A stretch of 64,000 nucleotides of DNA from Aurantiochytrium sp. KH105 (GCA_003116975.1 BGKB01000015.1:372001-436000); one strand, 5' to 3'; shown: positions 39,503 through 50,756, counted from the stretch's first letter. The notes: a model not told the origin generated them from the sequence alone. Program-made: numbers and translations.

Positions 39503-40453
39503 CTATCTACGCCGCCTGGTACGCTCGCTCGGCTGCCATATAATGCGATGCTCGCCCTTCCCCTCGGGTAAGGTAATCGTGCCAAGATTCTCCCACCTCG
39601 TGAGCTTGAGCGCATCTTCGCGTCGGATGAGGATTGCCGGAATGCGAACACTTCGCCAGGAGGATGCCAAGTCCTGGTGCGCGAACCCAAGGGAAAGTCG
39701 ATCGGCAGGGCGCTGGCCGAGAAATGGGCCACAATAAAAGTTTTCGTCGCAGCCATCTTCTTCATCAACGATGATGACCGCCGAGGCACCCGCTTCCTGG
39801 ACGCGGAGGACCTTCTCCAAGAGAGTGACGCCCCCTCCACGATAAACGAGGGTCAGACGGTCCTTGACTTGATGGCCATTGATGATGGCCTCACGAGCGT
39901 CATTGGGCACTGCGATCGCAAGCCGTCCATCCACGTGATATTTGACCGGGCCGTGATGCGCATCCCAGCTGTCGATGAAAGATCCTGTCTCATGAGCGTC
40001 CATACAATCGACGCAAAATGTCAGACCTTCCGCAAACATGAGGGAAAGCTGTAGCCCGGGAATATAACATCGCTGACGCTCTCCTGTGTCAACGCCTTCT
40101 GCGCTCGGAGGGTGGTGATCACTCTCTACACTTTTACACACAATCTCTTTTTCGAGTGACTTGCGCCTTTCCTTATTTTTCTCGTCCTCGGTCATTTCCG
40201 CGTGCCGCTGTCGGGCTTCAAAGTCTGCGCGTTCTTCCTTGTTTAAAAACGCAGGTTTGAATGGCTTTCGCGTGCCCCCAAGTGCTTCTGGATGGAAAGA
40301 ACTGCCCGGCATTCTCCTCGGCTTGGCCTCCGCTCCCGTGATAGCAACATCAGAGAGACAGACGAGTGACCAGAGCACCAAGAGTATGCGCATCGACATG
40401 ATTCTGGCTCCGCAAGATCGACCTCGTCGCAAGACAGCTCTGCGTCGCTTCAT
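39503..40453 (-). CDS. Secretory-pathway protein with a PA (protease-associated) domain
   Basis: A 316-residue protein; first ATG complementary to 40451-40453, with internal Met at residues 19 and 21 directly before a signal peptide or anchor (MRILLVLWSLVCLSDVAITGAEA). The mature part starts with a charged helical segment (KEERADFEARQRHAEM). From about residue 160 it has PA-domain features: GRLAIAVPNDARE, DRLTLVYRGGGVTLLEKVLRVQEAGASAVIIVDEED, then a Cys pair (GCDENFYCGP), and VRIPAILIRREDALKL. PA domains occur in sorting receptors, proteases and RING ligases; none of those partner domains is present. It faces away from the CCDC191-like gene. Confidence 0.7.
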   Translation of the reverse strand: MKRRRAVLRRGRSCGARIMSMRILLVLWSLVCLSDVAITGAEAKPRRMPGSSFHPEALGGTRKPFKPAFLNKEERADFEARQRHAEMTEDEKNKERRKSLEKEIVCKSVESDHHPPSAEGVDTGERQRCYIPGLQLSLMFAEGLTFCVDCMDAHETGSFIDSWDAHHGPVKYHVDGRLAIAVPNDAREAIINGHQVKDRLTLVYRGGGVTLLEKVLRVQEAGASAVIIVDEEDGCDENFYCGPFLGQRPADRLSLGFAHQDLASSWRSVRIPAILIRREDALKLTRWENLGTITLPEGKGEHRIIWQPSERTRRRR

Positions 40454-40968
40454 CGTCTTTACGGTGTTGATTCGCTCTCTTATCGCAAGGCATGCAACGC
40501 GGCCAACTCAGCTTTGCGCAAGCGGCGTACGCGTAGCCAGAATGTGTGCGTGCGACCAACCCCCACCCACCCCCAAGACGGGGTGTGCACCCTCTGCTTG
40601 TAACAACAATCAATAAGTCAGACATTCATCGCTATCACTCGTCCGCTCATAACACCAAATCATCCTCTCACGTGCCACATCACCATGGATTGCTTCGCTT
40701 TCCACAAAAGCAAGCCGAAGTCCAGATGATGATTATGATGATGAGAATCGATGGCGAACCCAACGGCTAGATGTCTATGCTAGCGCGCTCTCTCTCTCTT
40801 TTCTTTATCATCCTTGGTTGGGGGCTTGCGCATTTGCACGAAAAACAGGGACGAGAGGAGGGGGATCGGGCCTCTCGCCCGATCGCACCGCGTACACGCC
40901 CTGGCGCGTGAGGGCTTTCATTCAATAGTCTGAGCCGAACGTGTTGCGTGCATCGGACGCGCACAGCA
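40454..40968. promoter_or_regulatory. Divergent promoter region
   Basis: These 515 bp separate the PA-domain and SFI1-repeat gene starts. There is an ATG-rich run near 40726-40748 but no gene. Shared promoter inferred from orientation only. Confidence 0.4.
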
Positions 40969-43317
40969 ATGGAGCAGCACTCGCGCGTCTCTGGTGAGAC
41001 CCGCGCGTGTGGAGATCTCCCCCCCTCTGATTGGCGTCGACTGCGAGAACGGTTCGCAAAGAAAGAAAAGCAGAATGATGCAACGGCGCCTTTGCGTGAG
41101 CTACATTCACGTAGAATGTATGTTCAAGACACCATCTCAGACGCCTGGCATAATGACATTGATCAAGTTGCAGCCCAGCTCGGGTACCCCCCACTCGATC
41201 GGTGCGATGTAAATGATTATCAACAAGACCAGCAGCTACGCGGCCAGGTATCCAATGTCCTGGACCTTTTGCGCAAAAGTGACTTGCGCATTAACAACGA
41301 CGACACCGTGCATGGGCCAGACGACGAGGAGCGTTCACTGCTCGCTCAAAGGGCCAAACTTCTCTTTCAAAGGGAACAGCAGAGAGAGCATGCCACCTCC
41401 GAGTATTCTTCCTGGGTCCGTAGGATTGAGCAGAAATTTCATGAAGACGCAGACAAGGACCAAAGTTCCAGCTCAATGAGTCGCAAAGCAGACGCAAGGC
41501 GGAGACACTCCGAATCTGAGAATCGCCCATTGCGCATGAACACAGGAAGAACGCCCGCAGCGAGAAACACTTTTGATGCATACGATAACGTTCAGCGGAT
41601 TGCAATTCGTAAGCTCGAGCCTACCATGAAGCGTCATCTAAATAACGATGAAGCATTAGCGAGAACGCTGTCTGAACGTGCGTCTGTCCCAAATCAAGAA
41701 GGAAAACACTCGTTGTTCCAATGGGAGACCGAACAATTTCCACGAACTCGAGATGAACTTCCGCATTCCACCTCAAGATCGCCGCTACAGAGCAGCCGAC
41801 CTGAACCAAAGCGGGCACCATGGAGGCCTTCGCAATTGCAGAAGACGGGAGTGCTTCGTCTTGAGGCTCGTCGCGAGCTTCGAGTATTGCGTATAACGTT
41901 CGCCAACATGCTTGCGTTTGCGGAAAAGCAACGTGCCGTTCGTGAAGCATCTCATACGTTGATTCTCTCTCGACATTGGCTGCGAGTCCAGTCCCGTCAA
42001 AAGAAGAGGTGCTTTCGAAAACTTTCACACCACGCTCGCTTCGTCTCACGTCTGCGCATGCAAGCCACGCAGCGTCGCTTCTTTCAGCACTGGGTATCAT
42101 ATGCCGGATGCATGCGCACAAGCCGAGCAAACGAACGTCTCAAGCACGCACGCAAGGAGCGAGTGCGTCTCTTTATCCAGCACGCAGACATGAGAAGGCA
42201 TGCTCAGGTCCTTGAAAGAGTCTGGGCGATCTGGAAGGCGCTCGTTCTTCGCCATCGCGCTCGCCGCGCTGAGATTCGACTGCAAGAAGCTCGCAATGAG
42301 CAAAAGCGCCGATTCAAGGAGAAACTTCGCCGCGAGCAGCAACAGCGTCAGCAGGCACAGCACGCGCAAGAGCAACAACGTCAGCGCGACTATTACGAGC
42401 TCCAGAACCAAAAGCGGCACCAGCAACAGGTCCAGCAGCATCATTGTGGGAGGACCAAGCGCGAAAAGCTTCGTGAGCAAACTTCAGAGATGGTCTCACG
42501 TGTACGAAAGCCACCGCCCCCACCACCTTCGCCTCCACAGGAGGTCTTGGCAATGCAAGAACGCGCCCGCGAGCGCAAAGCTCGGCGCGAAGAGCTTCGA
42601 AAGCGACTCGGAGAGCTTGAGCTGATGCGCAGCGAAGAGGCTGCGCAACGGGAATTCGAAAAGAATTTGCAAGTTGTTGAGGCGCGCGCAGCCAAACTTG
42701 CGAAACGGAAACAGGAGATGGTTCGGCGAGAAGAGATCCAAAAGGCGCGAGAAAGTCAAGCTCAGCTCTCGGCCTTGCACTGTGAGCGAGCAAAGCTGTG
42801 GTATCACGGACTGAAGCCATGGAAGATTTTGGTGCGCATTGCCCAAATAAATTTAGAAAGGGCCCAGACGCACTACCGACGTGCTCTCTTGCAACGGCAA
42901 CTTCGTCACTGGCACGGAGTGACCCGCTCGATTGCGCTCGTGCGGCGCAAGAGAGAAAAAGCCATGGACAATGCTGCCGTGCACTTTCGACGTCGCGCAC
43001 TATTGCGACTTGGCTGGCGATGCATTGCATTACGCCACGCGCGTTTGCAGGCCAAGGGCGCTGCAATTCAGTCGAGTTGGCGAATGTTCTCTCGACACGA
43101 GGTGTGGAGAAAATGGCAGCTTGCGGTGCAACGCGAACAGCGCCGAGCTGACAGCGCTCGTCGTTTTGCCGCCCGGACGCTCCAAAAGCGCATCTGGTCG
43201 CGTTGGATGTCGTTCGTTCATAGCGTGCGAGAAGCAAGGATGAGAACGGCAGGTAAAAATCAAATCTGGTCAAGAGTTCGTGATTGGCTTGCAGAGGACG
43301 ACATTCTCGGTCCTTGA
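40969..43317 (+). CDS. CCDC191-like protein with SFI1-type repeats
   Basis: A 782-residue protein from the ATG at 40969. The N-terminal 290 residues are charged and partly disordered. From about residue 310 there are repeats of the SFI1 type, helices with a spaced Trp such as RRFFQHWVSY, LERVWAIWKAL, QRQLRHWHGV, RRALLRLGWR, EVWRKWQLAV and LQKRIWSRWMSF. Between them lies a Gln/Arg-rich coiled coil and a Pro run (RKPPPPPPSPP). SFI1 repeats bind centrin at centrosomes and basal bodies. The arrangement (repeats flanking a coiled coil) recalls animal CCDC191, but that name is tentative. Confidence 0.6.
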   Translation: MEQHSRVSGETRACGDLPPSDWRRLRERFAKKEKQNDATAPLRELHSRRMYVQDTISDAWHNDIDQVAAQLGYPPLDRCDVNDYQQDQQLRGQVSNVLDLLRKSDLRINNDDTVHGPDDEERSLLAQRAKLLFQREQQREHATSEYSSWVRRIEQKFHEDADKDQSSSSMSRKADARRRHSESENRPLRMNTGRTPAARNTFDAYDNVQRIAIRKLEPTMKRHLNNDEALARTLSERASVPNQEGKHSLFQWETEQFPRTRDELPHSTSRSPLQSSRPEPKRAPWRPSQLQKTGVLRLEARRELRVLRITFANMLAFAEKQRAVREASHTLILSRHWLRVQSRQKKRCFRKLSHHARFVSRLRMQATQRRFFQHWVSYAGCMRTSRANERLKHARKERVRLFIQHADMRRHAQVLERVWAIWKALVLRHRARRAEIRLQEARNEQKRRFKEKLRREQQQRQQAQHAQEQQRQRDYYELQNQKRHQQQVQQHHCGRTKREKLREQTSEMVSRVRKPPPPPPSPPQEVLAMQERARERKARREELRKRLGELELMRSEEAAQREFEKNLQVVEARAAKLAKRKQEMVRREEIQKARESQAQLSALHCERAKLWYHGLKPWKILVRIAQINLERAQTHYRRALLQRQLRHWHGVTRSIALVRRKREKAMDNAAVHFRRRALLRLGWRCIALRHARLQAKGAAIQSSWRMFSRHEVWRKWQLAVQREQRRADSARRFAARTLQKRIWSRWMSFVHSVREARMRTAGKNQIWSRVRDWLAEDDILGP

Positions 43318-43453
43318 ATGAATTTTTGTACGGAGAATGGTGATAGGCTAGCGGGCAACATCTTATTTTTTCACAAGATAAAGATATCACAACAAAAGAT
43401 ACACATTTTTTTGCAACATCAAGTCAGTCAAAATCAGCAAGCTCCATCTACGT

Positions 43454-44072
43454 TTAGGCTTCGTTGCGCGCCTTGTCAATGAGCTCTCTTCGTCCTACAG
43501 GAAACCGATGAATGTTTCTGTGCATCCAGTCATCCGCATCAGCTTCTTCGAATCTGGCGCGGTCAAAAATGACTGCAACTACCTGCTCAGTAAGGTCGTC
43601 TTCGCGACGACCCATGAGAAGCGAAACGCCGGGCTTTGCAGATCCGCGGTCTCTCTTTCGATAAAAGGAGTCCAGCTGGAAGTCTGCGTGGTCCTGGACC
43701 TGGACCTTGCCCTTGTCGGCGGTGGAGTTGCTTGCAAATCGATACTTGCGTTCTTCGCGAGCAGAGGCAATCATGGAAGCATCGTGTGCAGCCGCGTCCG
43801 CTGCACCTTCGCTCGAGGCACCGCTATTACCTTGATCCTTGGCTTCGTTCTCGCCCGCTGCAAATGTCGTTTCTGCGTTGGCTCTGTTCATGAGATCGAG
43901 CTTGCAGGCGTCCAAGAGAGCAGATGTGCACGATGCTAGCTCCTCCATACGAGAGACGGACCGTTGGCGCAAAAGAGGAATCTTCTTTCGCTCCGTCGTA
44001 GCATCATCGGCTTCTCCTGAAGGAGGCTCAGCTACCTCTGCTACAAGCCGTTCCCTCGATTGCGCATTGCTG

Positions 44073-44104
<32 letters not shown>

Positions 44105-45289
44105 TGCGGTCTCGCGGCGTTTTCTGTTTGTTGGAGACTCGCTCCATGTCGCACCGGGGTCGTGCTTGATCACGCTCTCAATGTCTGGAAAACTGTTCTT
44201 CCGTGTAAAGGTGCTCGGCCGGTGCGTGCATTCCTCTGTCTCTCTTTGACTCTGTTGATCGCGGAGGCGTTGCTCGCGTTCCTTCTTCCGTTTCAGCAAA
44301 TAATCCTGGCGCTCGATCAAGCTCATGCTCAGAAGATTTGTGGAATCCTGTCGTGGAAGTCGAGCGCTGCCACCCAGAACTGCGTTTCCAGCTCTCCGAA
44401 GCTTTTGTCCAGCGCTCGATCCACCATCCGCTCGAGGTGAGGTTGTGAGGTCTGCTTCGGTTTTTCGCCGGTCGAGACGTGACGGCCTGACGCGCTGCAC
44501 GCGTCTCTCGGATTTTTGTCTCCGTACAGCAGCAGATTTCTCGCTCTTGGCGGAAGCACGACCTTGTGCGCGACGCAACGAACTTGCTCCTGCGCTCACA
44601 TTTGTTGCCGATGAATTTGCCTCGGAGTCACGTCTTTTCGCCATGCTCTGAGGTCCCGATGCATTCAATTGACCTTGACTTGCCGGACTGCCTGGTTCCG
44701 TCTGCGTTGCTGCATGGCGCGGAGATGGCGTTGCATTGTTCCCACGACCACTGCTCACTTCGACCTCTTCGAGCCGCAGGCGGGCCTCTGCACCAATGGT
44801 TGGAATTGTGGGCTGCGCAAGATCTTCATCCTCACATGTTTCTGGTGAGCCTGGCGCAAGAAGCGATACACGATGGCCGTTCTTGAGCCGAGCACGCGCC
44901 TTAATTTCGGAGTCAATCTTGTCGTCATGATGCAGCGGAGATCCAGGGACGTCACCAAGCTCAATACAGATGTGCAGCCAGCATTTGAGCTTTCGTGCGT
45001 CGTTCACATGGAGACTATCGCCCTCGCGGAGCATTTGCTGCAGTGTCTTGACGGCCATATCGTCGAGACCAAGATGCAATGGGTTCGAGCGTAACCAATC
45101 TCGGACCTGGGTGACGCGCTGCGACCACCAATCGTGATTTTCGCGCTCGTTCTCCTCGGCGCCATCGCGTGCATCAGTGTTCGCGCCAAGCCTTTTTTTG
45201 GTGAGAAATGGCCTGCGTCCGCCTCTGAACCGCAGCGCATCTGTTGCAACGACCGCTTCTTGCGCGGGAAACGCGCTTTCCGAAGTCAT
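43454..45289 (-). CDS. Hypothetical Ser/Arg-rich protein, 611 residues
   Basis: The first in-frame ATG is complementary to 45287-45289 (MTSESAF). There is a short structured-looking segment near residues 50-110 (WWSQRVTQVRDWLRSN, then LKCWLHICIELGDVPG), a long disordered Ser/Arg/Glu-rich middle with a poly-Ser run from CTG/AGC repeats (44077-44103), a charged coiled-coil patch (RQDYLLKRKKEREQRLRDQQ), and a C-terminal segment, EQVVAVIFDRARFEEADADDWMHRN, that looks conserved. No known domain. It is head-to-head with the ODAD3-like gene, which hints at co-expression. Confidence 0.6.
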
Positions 45290-46141
45290 GCTTTGGACTG
45301 CTCTGCGCAATGTAGCACTGATTTGGTCTGCACGACGCTGCTCGACTAGCTGACGCTCGGCGCGCGCCTGCTCGCGTCGCCCCCCTTGACGCGCACTTGC
45401 GTGCGTGCAATCGTGCGCTTTCCGTCTCTACCTCTGTTCTCTACTTTGTAAGAGCCCGAGCTCGGGTTCTTCCTTCCGCTCGCTCGCCTCAATTGCCGCT
45501 GCCTCAGCAGCAGCTACTGATCCTGCTGGCTGACCTCTCCGCCACGGTCTCTGCAACGGCGGACGGGATGCGAGCCGTGCTTGGCCTGGGCCAGTGTCGC
45601 TCGCCCTCAAAGCCGTCTGTCCTTCACTTTCGCCCTGCTTCTGCAACGGATCCCATGTCATGAAAATGTATTAATCGCACATGATCCAAGCATGAGATTT
45701 CTTGTTAGCAAACTTGTGAAATGTGATGCGCTCTCAAACGGTGTGCACCGATCGGATCGGCGGCGGATCGATTCGTGCAGCAGCTATAAAAGAACATCTG
45801 CCCGCCCGATTCTCTCGCGAGCGAGGGAGGAAGGGGGAAAGAAAGAGCCTTGCTGCCGTGGTGAGATGACGTTATGATTTCTTCATTTCTGCCTTTTGGA
45901 GAAAGGACTTCGGACAAAGGTGTCGGCTGGCAAGAAAGAAAAGCAGGGAAAGAAGGGAAGGAAAGGACAGAGGTGCGGCTTGTGTGCTTGCGTGCGTAAC
46001 GGAGATAAAGGGGCAGAATTTCGTCGCAGAGGATTGATCAATCAATCGATCGATCGACGAATCGATCGATCGATTGGTTTATGGACGTATCGGAGGCCGG
46101 CGCGTAGCCGAGCCGGAGGGGAGGGGGGCTGGGGAGTGGGG
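45290..46141. promoter_or_regulatory. Divergent promoter region
   Basis: This 850-bp region separates two divergent starts. Near 46041-46075 is a GATCGATC cluster forming an imperfect inverted repeat around CGA, about 70-100 bp upstream of the plus-strand ATG. An open frame from 45896 runs into the plus gene but begins with TTG. Confidence 0.45.
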
Positions 46142-49100
46142 ATGCCGCAGGCCACGAGGATGGCGACGGCTCGAAGCCACACCAAGCCAGGTGACGCGTC
46201 GCTCACGATTCGCGCAGGCGTAACTAAAGCACTTCGTGCATATGGAAAGCGGGAAGCTCGCCAACTTCGTAAAGCACAGCGACAAGCTCGTGAGAAGGCA
46301 AGTGAAATCGGAGACCTGAGTCTTATCGAGAGTGGATCAGGACGTGAAGACGAAGATGGGCATCTTGCAGGTCTTCTTGACGATTGCGAGGCTAAAGGCG
46401 TAAAGGGGAAAGTCTTTAAGCATTCCATCGAAGAGGCAAGCTCCTTTTTGTTCAAGTCAAAAGGACCAAGTCTGCCCGGGGCAAGCGCTCAGGACATGCT
46501 GGCTTCACGAAGTATGATGAGCAGCACCTACAGCGGCTTGCCAAGTATTGTTATTCCGACAACCTCGAAAATCGCAAAGAAATCCTCTCCGCGAGCGCGG
46601 GCAAACCAAGCTCGATCGCCTTCGTCGCCAAGTTCCAAAGAGAAATATAACCTTATTCGCCCTGCGCAGTCTTCCCTTGGCAGACGTCCGCGCAATGGCA
46701 CCGAGAGCAAGGAACGTGCTCTGAGTAGGAGTTCTGCATCGCAGAGGGCCGGTTCTGGAGTCCTTCAGGGAAAACAATCCAGCTTTCTTCCTCATAATCG
46801 AAATTCACGACAGCTATCATTTGCTGACGGAGACGCGCGACGGTCTTCTGGGGACAGAGAAGGTCCAGTGCGACCACGAATGGCGTCCTTCAAAATGGGT
46901 GGAAGCCGAAAATTTAGCGCAATTGTTGGCCAACGCAGCAACTCGTCCGTTTCGCGTGTCGAGGTACAGCTAGCACACATGCATCATTCGTCGCTCACAG
47001 AGGAGATCGAGCGTCTTATTCAAGAAAATGCCGACTTTGCAAGGTCGCTCGCACTTCTCGAAGAAACGACACGCAAACGCAGCGATGAGCTCGACAATGC
47101 AAGTTTGCTTCTCTCTCGCGAGGCAGAACACATGGAAAAGTGTGACGCAGATTTACTTCAACTCGAGACCACCTCAAACGAGCTTGCAGAGAAAGTGGCA
47201 AACGTGCGAGAGGGGCAAAGCGCGTCCCGCTTCCGGCATCGCCAGCTGCAACGCATGGTAATGCGAGCTCAAGATGCGCGAAACGTAGCCAAGCAAAAGG
47301 CAGAAGGTCTGCAGAAATCTCTAGAGTCAAAGTCGACTGCGCACGAGGTTCATGAACTTCAAGTCAAGCTCGCTCAGGTTCAGCAGGAGTCGGAGGTACT
47401 GGACGCAAGCAAGAGCGACTTGTTGACCAAGTTGGAAGATTTTCGGGCTGAAGTGAAGAACAAGTTCGCGGAGCGAGCCCGCATTCTTTCGGATCTCAAA
47501 CAACTACGTATATTACAGATCGACACGGCTCTGAGACGCAAGGAAATTACCATGCAAGCACAAGGCGTGAGTAAGAGGCAAGAACGTCGGCTGAAAAAAG
47601 CATCGATTGCCAACTCTAAGCGTAAGACGGTGACGGAGTCTGTTCTAGCCAACATGTCGTGCAGTCTCTCACGATACGAAAAGACTGTCCGTAAGATTCA
47701 AAAAACGACTGGCATCTGGGACGTGAACACCGTCGTGGACCGGTTTTTCTCGCAAGAATCGAAACGGACACAGCTGGAAAAAGATCTCGTCGAAGCGACG
47801 GAACGCCGCAAATTGCTCGAGCAGCGCCTCGAGCAGTCCACAGCCCAGCTTTTGCATGCTCGAGAATATGGCGTGGAGTCCTCGGGACAGGACGTGGCGG
47901 ACCTCGGGCTGCTCGAAGGCCAGGTCACGGAAAGTGGCGCCCGACTGCGCCACCAGAGAGAAACCTTTCGGACCTCCTACCGCCTCATCGTCGCGCTTGT
48001 AGAGGGCACCCGGACGCTGGCAAGAGGACTGAACGCAAATGTTCCCCCGGAACTGCAGCGGGTCCTTGAAGCTGATTCATTTTCGTCGGGTTCCTTTGCC
48101 AATCAATACGCCCGACTCGCTAAAATGATGCTTGGCGACCTATTGAGCAGGCTTGTGTATATCTTGAACCATGCTCCGGGCGCACGTGGTTCACTCGAGA
48201 ACGCCGCAGCAGATGATGCCTTTCCCCCATCGCGCGCGCGTATGCGAAGAAAACTCTCCAATGTGTCGCAAGTGTCGGTGCAAGCACAGCAATGGGTCTT
48301 TGAGTACGCTTCGGTTGCGTCGCCCACGTCGCCTGCCTCGGCGGCGTCCCCTGGACAAGCAAGTCGGGCGATGCTTCGCGCTGCGTCGCCAACCGAGCTG
48401 CAGACCTTGCAGCAGGTGGAGCGCTCTCTCAACTCGATACTACACAATAACATCGCCGCCCTTGGTGCGAGCAAATCCGTCGGCAATACAAAGCCCTCTG
48501 GCAGAGGGGTAGCGGCGACGAGCGCAGGGCCGAAAGGTGAGGACCTGCGTACGAGAAATATTAGAGTGTGCTCTCGGCGGGGCTCCTGGAACACACCCGA
48601 CTCTTCGTTTTCGACAAGTGCGAGCAAGTTAGCCATCGCAGGACCTCCCCATCAGGGCAAGGATCACGAGCGGGAACAGACACTCAACTCTATGCTGAAA
48701 AATATGGTGGAAACACAAGGCAAAGTTACGGCTTTGGAGAACGCCGGGACCGGCAAGACCAAGCAAGACTCGGACGAGAGCTTGCGCGGCAAGAAATGTA
48801 GCAGCGGTGCTGGTGGCAGCGCCGTCGCCGCAAAAACTTCCAGTAACGCGGACAAACTGCACGACAAGGACGATGCTCTCGCTGATACAATCGAAACCAT
48901 TGATGATCTCGAGGATATCGCTGAAGCGAAATCCTGCTTTGGTTTCCTTCGCAATAATCCACCAACGGGGGCCGAGGAGATCGCACGGTCCACAACGCGA
49001 AGCATGCGGCGACGTTTAAATTCTGGCGAAAAGGAGGCGCCGCAGGAAGTCTTTGATGAGACGCTCAATCACAACCGCGTCTTGTTCAACTTGCTTGGGG

Positions 49101-49444
49101 CAAGGCGCACAGAGTTTGCGCGACCGGAAGCGATTCCCGCCAAGGACTTGTACAAGGACGTGATACGCTCGGACATCAAGAAGCCTTGTTTCACGCGCGA
49201 GGAAATTAAATTGCTGTCCTCGCACCTCGTGAAGCAGGACTCGCAAGCAAAAACGCTGACCGAGTTGGCCGCCAAGGCGCGGGGATCATGGCGGGAAAAT
49301 GGATCAATGCGCTCACTCGGATCGCGCGCGGGCGGCGCCTCCAAGGTTGCGCTATTACCGGCGTCCGTGCTCACCGCTGCAGAGCGTCAACGCGCAGCCA
49401 AGGCATCGTCTCCGCGCACGATTCCGAGTTCTTTCCGTCTCTAG
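46142..49444 (+). CDS. Coiled-coil protein, outer dynein arm docking complex type (ODAD3/CCDC151-like)
   Basis: A 1100-residue protein from the ATG at 46142; a second Met six residues later is possible. A basic, Ser-rich N-terminus of about 280 residues precedes a long coiled coil (about 281-620). Near its end is KIQKTTGIWDVNTVVDRFFSQE, which resembles the ATGV-D--EVV-RFL-Q signature shared by the docking-complex proteins CCDC151/ODAD3, CCDC114 and CCDC63. These anchor outer dynein arms on axonemal doublets. The C-terminal 480 residues are mostly disordered with short charged helices, longer than the animal proteins. I favour ODAD3 over its paralogues only weakly. Confidence 0.55.
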   Translation: MPQATRMATARSHTKPGDASLTIRAGVTKALRAYGKREARQLRKAQRQAREKASEIGDLSLIESGSGREDEDGHLAGLLDDCEAKGVKGKVFKHSIEEASSFLFKSKGPSLPGASAQDMLASRSMMSSTYSGLPSIVIPTTSKIAKKSSPRARANQARSPSSPSSKEKYNLIRPAQSSLGRRPRNGTESKERALSRSSASQRAGSGVLQGKQSSFLPHNRNSRQLSFADGDARRSSGDREGPVRPRMASFKMGGSRKFSAIVGQRSNSSVSRVEVQLAHMHHSSLTEEIERLIQENADFARSLALLEETTRKRSDELDNASLLLSREAEHMEKCDADLLQLETTSNELAEKVANVREGQSASRFRHRQLQRMVMRAQDARNVAKQKAEGLQKSLESKSTAHEVHELQVKLAQVQQESEVLDASKSDLLTKLEDFRAEVKNKFAERARILSDLKQLRILQIDTALRRKEITMQAQGVSKRQERRLKKASIANSKRKTVTESVLANMSCSLSRYEKTVRKIQKTTGIWDVNTVVDRFFSQESKRTQLEKDLVEATERRKLLEQRLEQSTAQLLHAREYGVESSGQDVADLGLLEGQVTESGARLRHQRETFRTSYRLIVALVEGTRTLARGLNANVPPELQRVLEADSFSSGSFANQYARLAKMMLGDLLSRLVYILNHAPGARGSLENAAADDAFPPSRARMRRKLSNVSQVSVQAQQWVFEYASVASPTSPASAASPGQASRAMLRAASPTELQTLQQVERSLNSILHNNIAALGASKSVGNTKPSGRGVAATSAGPKGEDLRTRNIRVCSRRGSWNTPDSSFSTSASKLAIAGPPHQGKDHEREQTLNSMLKNMVETQGKVTALENAGTGKTKQDSDESLRGKKCSSGAGGSAVAAKTSSNADKLHDKDDALADTIETIDDLEDIAEAKSCFGFLRNNPPTGAEEIARSTTRSMRRRLNSGEKEAPQEVFDETLNHNRVLFNLLGARRTEFARPEAIPAKDLYKDVIRSDIKKPCFTREEIKLLSSHLVKQDSQAKTLTELAAKARGSWRENGSMRSLGSRAGGASKVALLPASVLTAAERQRAAKASSPRTIPSSFRL

Positions 49445-50090
49445 CGCTCTGGCCCCTTTTAGTGAAAAATGGGTTGTGCACAAAGAGGCGTTACGGGCAC
49501 CAGCGACAGTGACTCCGACTTGGACTGTGGCCGTAGCTCGGACTCCCTGAGAGCTCTGAGCTGCCGCGACTTGAACTTTAATCTAGAGCCTTAGCTTGCG
49601 GCCTGAGCCCGAGTCGTCTGAGCCACGTGAGTCTATTTGCTTTCTTGTTCCTCCGCCAGTTGCGTCGAAGGTGTGTAGCCACATCAAGGCGCTGCGCTGC
49701 ATTCCAGCGAGCCAACTCTAGAAAAATTGACGAATGTTTTCCTTTGTTTTCCCATTTTTTCGTTTTCTCATCACGAGTTCCCTTCACGTTCTGTTTCTAC
49801 GCGCACACCTTGCAGGCCCGTAGAACTCTCCCCGCGCGGGGGCGGGTGTTTGGGGGGAAAGAAGAGGGCGACCGTGAAAGAATGACCCGCTGCAAAAGTG
49901 CATTCTGAGATCTCCTTTTCTTGATCATCTCGGCGAGACAGGAAGCGGGCCAAGGCGGCACTGCTCTCGTTTGCTCGTTCGCACAAACGCACACGCTCGC
50001 GCGCTCGCACGCGAAGTACGTGCCAGTGTATACTGCTTGTAGTGCTGTAGAAAGAGAAACGAGGAAGGCAAACCCTTCAATTCAAGCAAG
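49445..50090. other. Intergenic region
   Basis: These 650 bp between two plus-strand genes contain no believable gene or RNA. Confidence 0.45.
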
Positions 50091-50756
50091 ATGCCCAACG
50101 AAATGTCAGCGCACCTGTACAAGGATGGCCACGTGACACATGACTGGCAGCAAACGCAGTTTCTGCAGAAAGCCTTTCGTGCTGAAGACGCGCTTCGCGA
50201 AGAGGTAGAGCGCTATGGACAAGTGCGACCCAAGAGAAATCGCATGCTTGACTGGAACGATGGCGAAAGCTCTCGATCGTCGGGAAGAAGCAACATGATT
50301 TCGTCACGGAAATTTCAGGGCCCCACCGCACGAGGAAGCGCGAGATCTTCTGCACGGGGATCATGCTCAACATGCAGCTGTGGCTGCAGTCATTCGGGCC
50401 GACACTCGACAGCAAGATCCGGCATGTCGTCGCGAAGATCAGGATCCTGCCGGAGCAGCATCATTTCATCCGAATGCTCGAGCTTTTGTAGCTGCGACTG
50501 CCACAGCGACAGCGGCTGGTCGGACGCGATCTCGACGGGCCGTAGTTCCGCACTTTTCACGGGGCGAACAGATTCAACACGTCGCGTGGACTCTCTGCTT
50601 GCACGAAAACGCCGGTTGGAGGCCCAACTCGAGGCGCTCGAAGAGGAACTTCAGGAAAATGAGGTGCTGTCTTCTTCCGCAGCGACTTCGGCGCGATCCC
50701 TGCGAAGCATGGGTAGCAAGACGAGCAGCGTATCGAGCAAAAATTATCCAAACTGA
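50091..50756 (+). CDS. Small Ser/Cys-rich protein with two CxCxC-His clusters
   Basis: A 221-residue protein from the ATG at 50091. The N-terminus (AHLYKDGHVTHDWQQTQFLQ) and the helix following it look ordered. The middle is Ser/Arg-rich and holds two related cysteine clusters, CSTCSCGCSH (92-101) and CSSFCSCDCH (129-138). A coiled coil near residues 170-195 (LLARKRRLEAQLEALEEELQ) precedes a Ser-rich tail. The clusters could bind metal or be lipidated; neither is shown. It sits directly after the docking-complex-like gene on the same strand. Family unknown. Confidence 0.6.
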   Translation: MPNEMSAHLYKDGHVTHDWQQTQFLQKAFRAEDALREEVERYGQVRPKRNRMLDWNDGESSRSSGRSNMISSRKFQGPTARGSARSSARGSCSTCSCGCSHSGRHSTARSGMSSRRSGSCRSSIISSECSSFCSCDCHSDSGWSDAISTGRSSALFTGRTDSTRRVDSLLARKRRLEAQLEALEEELQENEVLSSSAATSARSLRSMGSKTSSVSSKNYPN

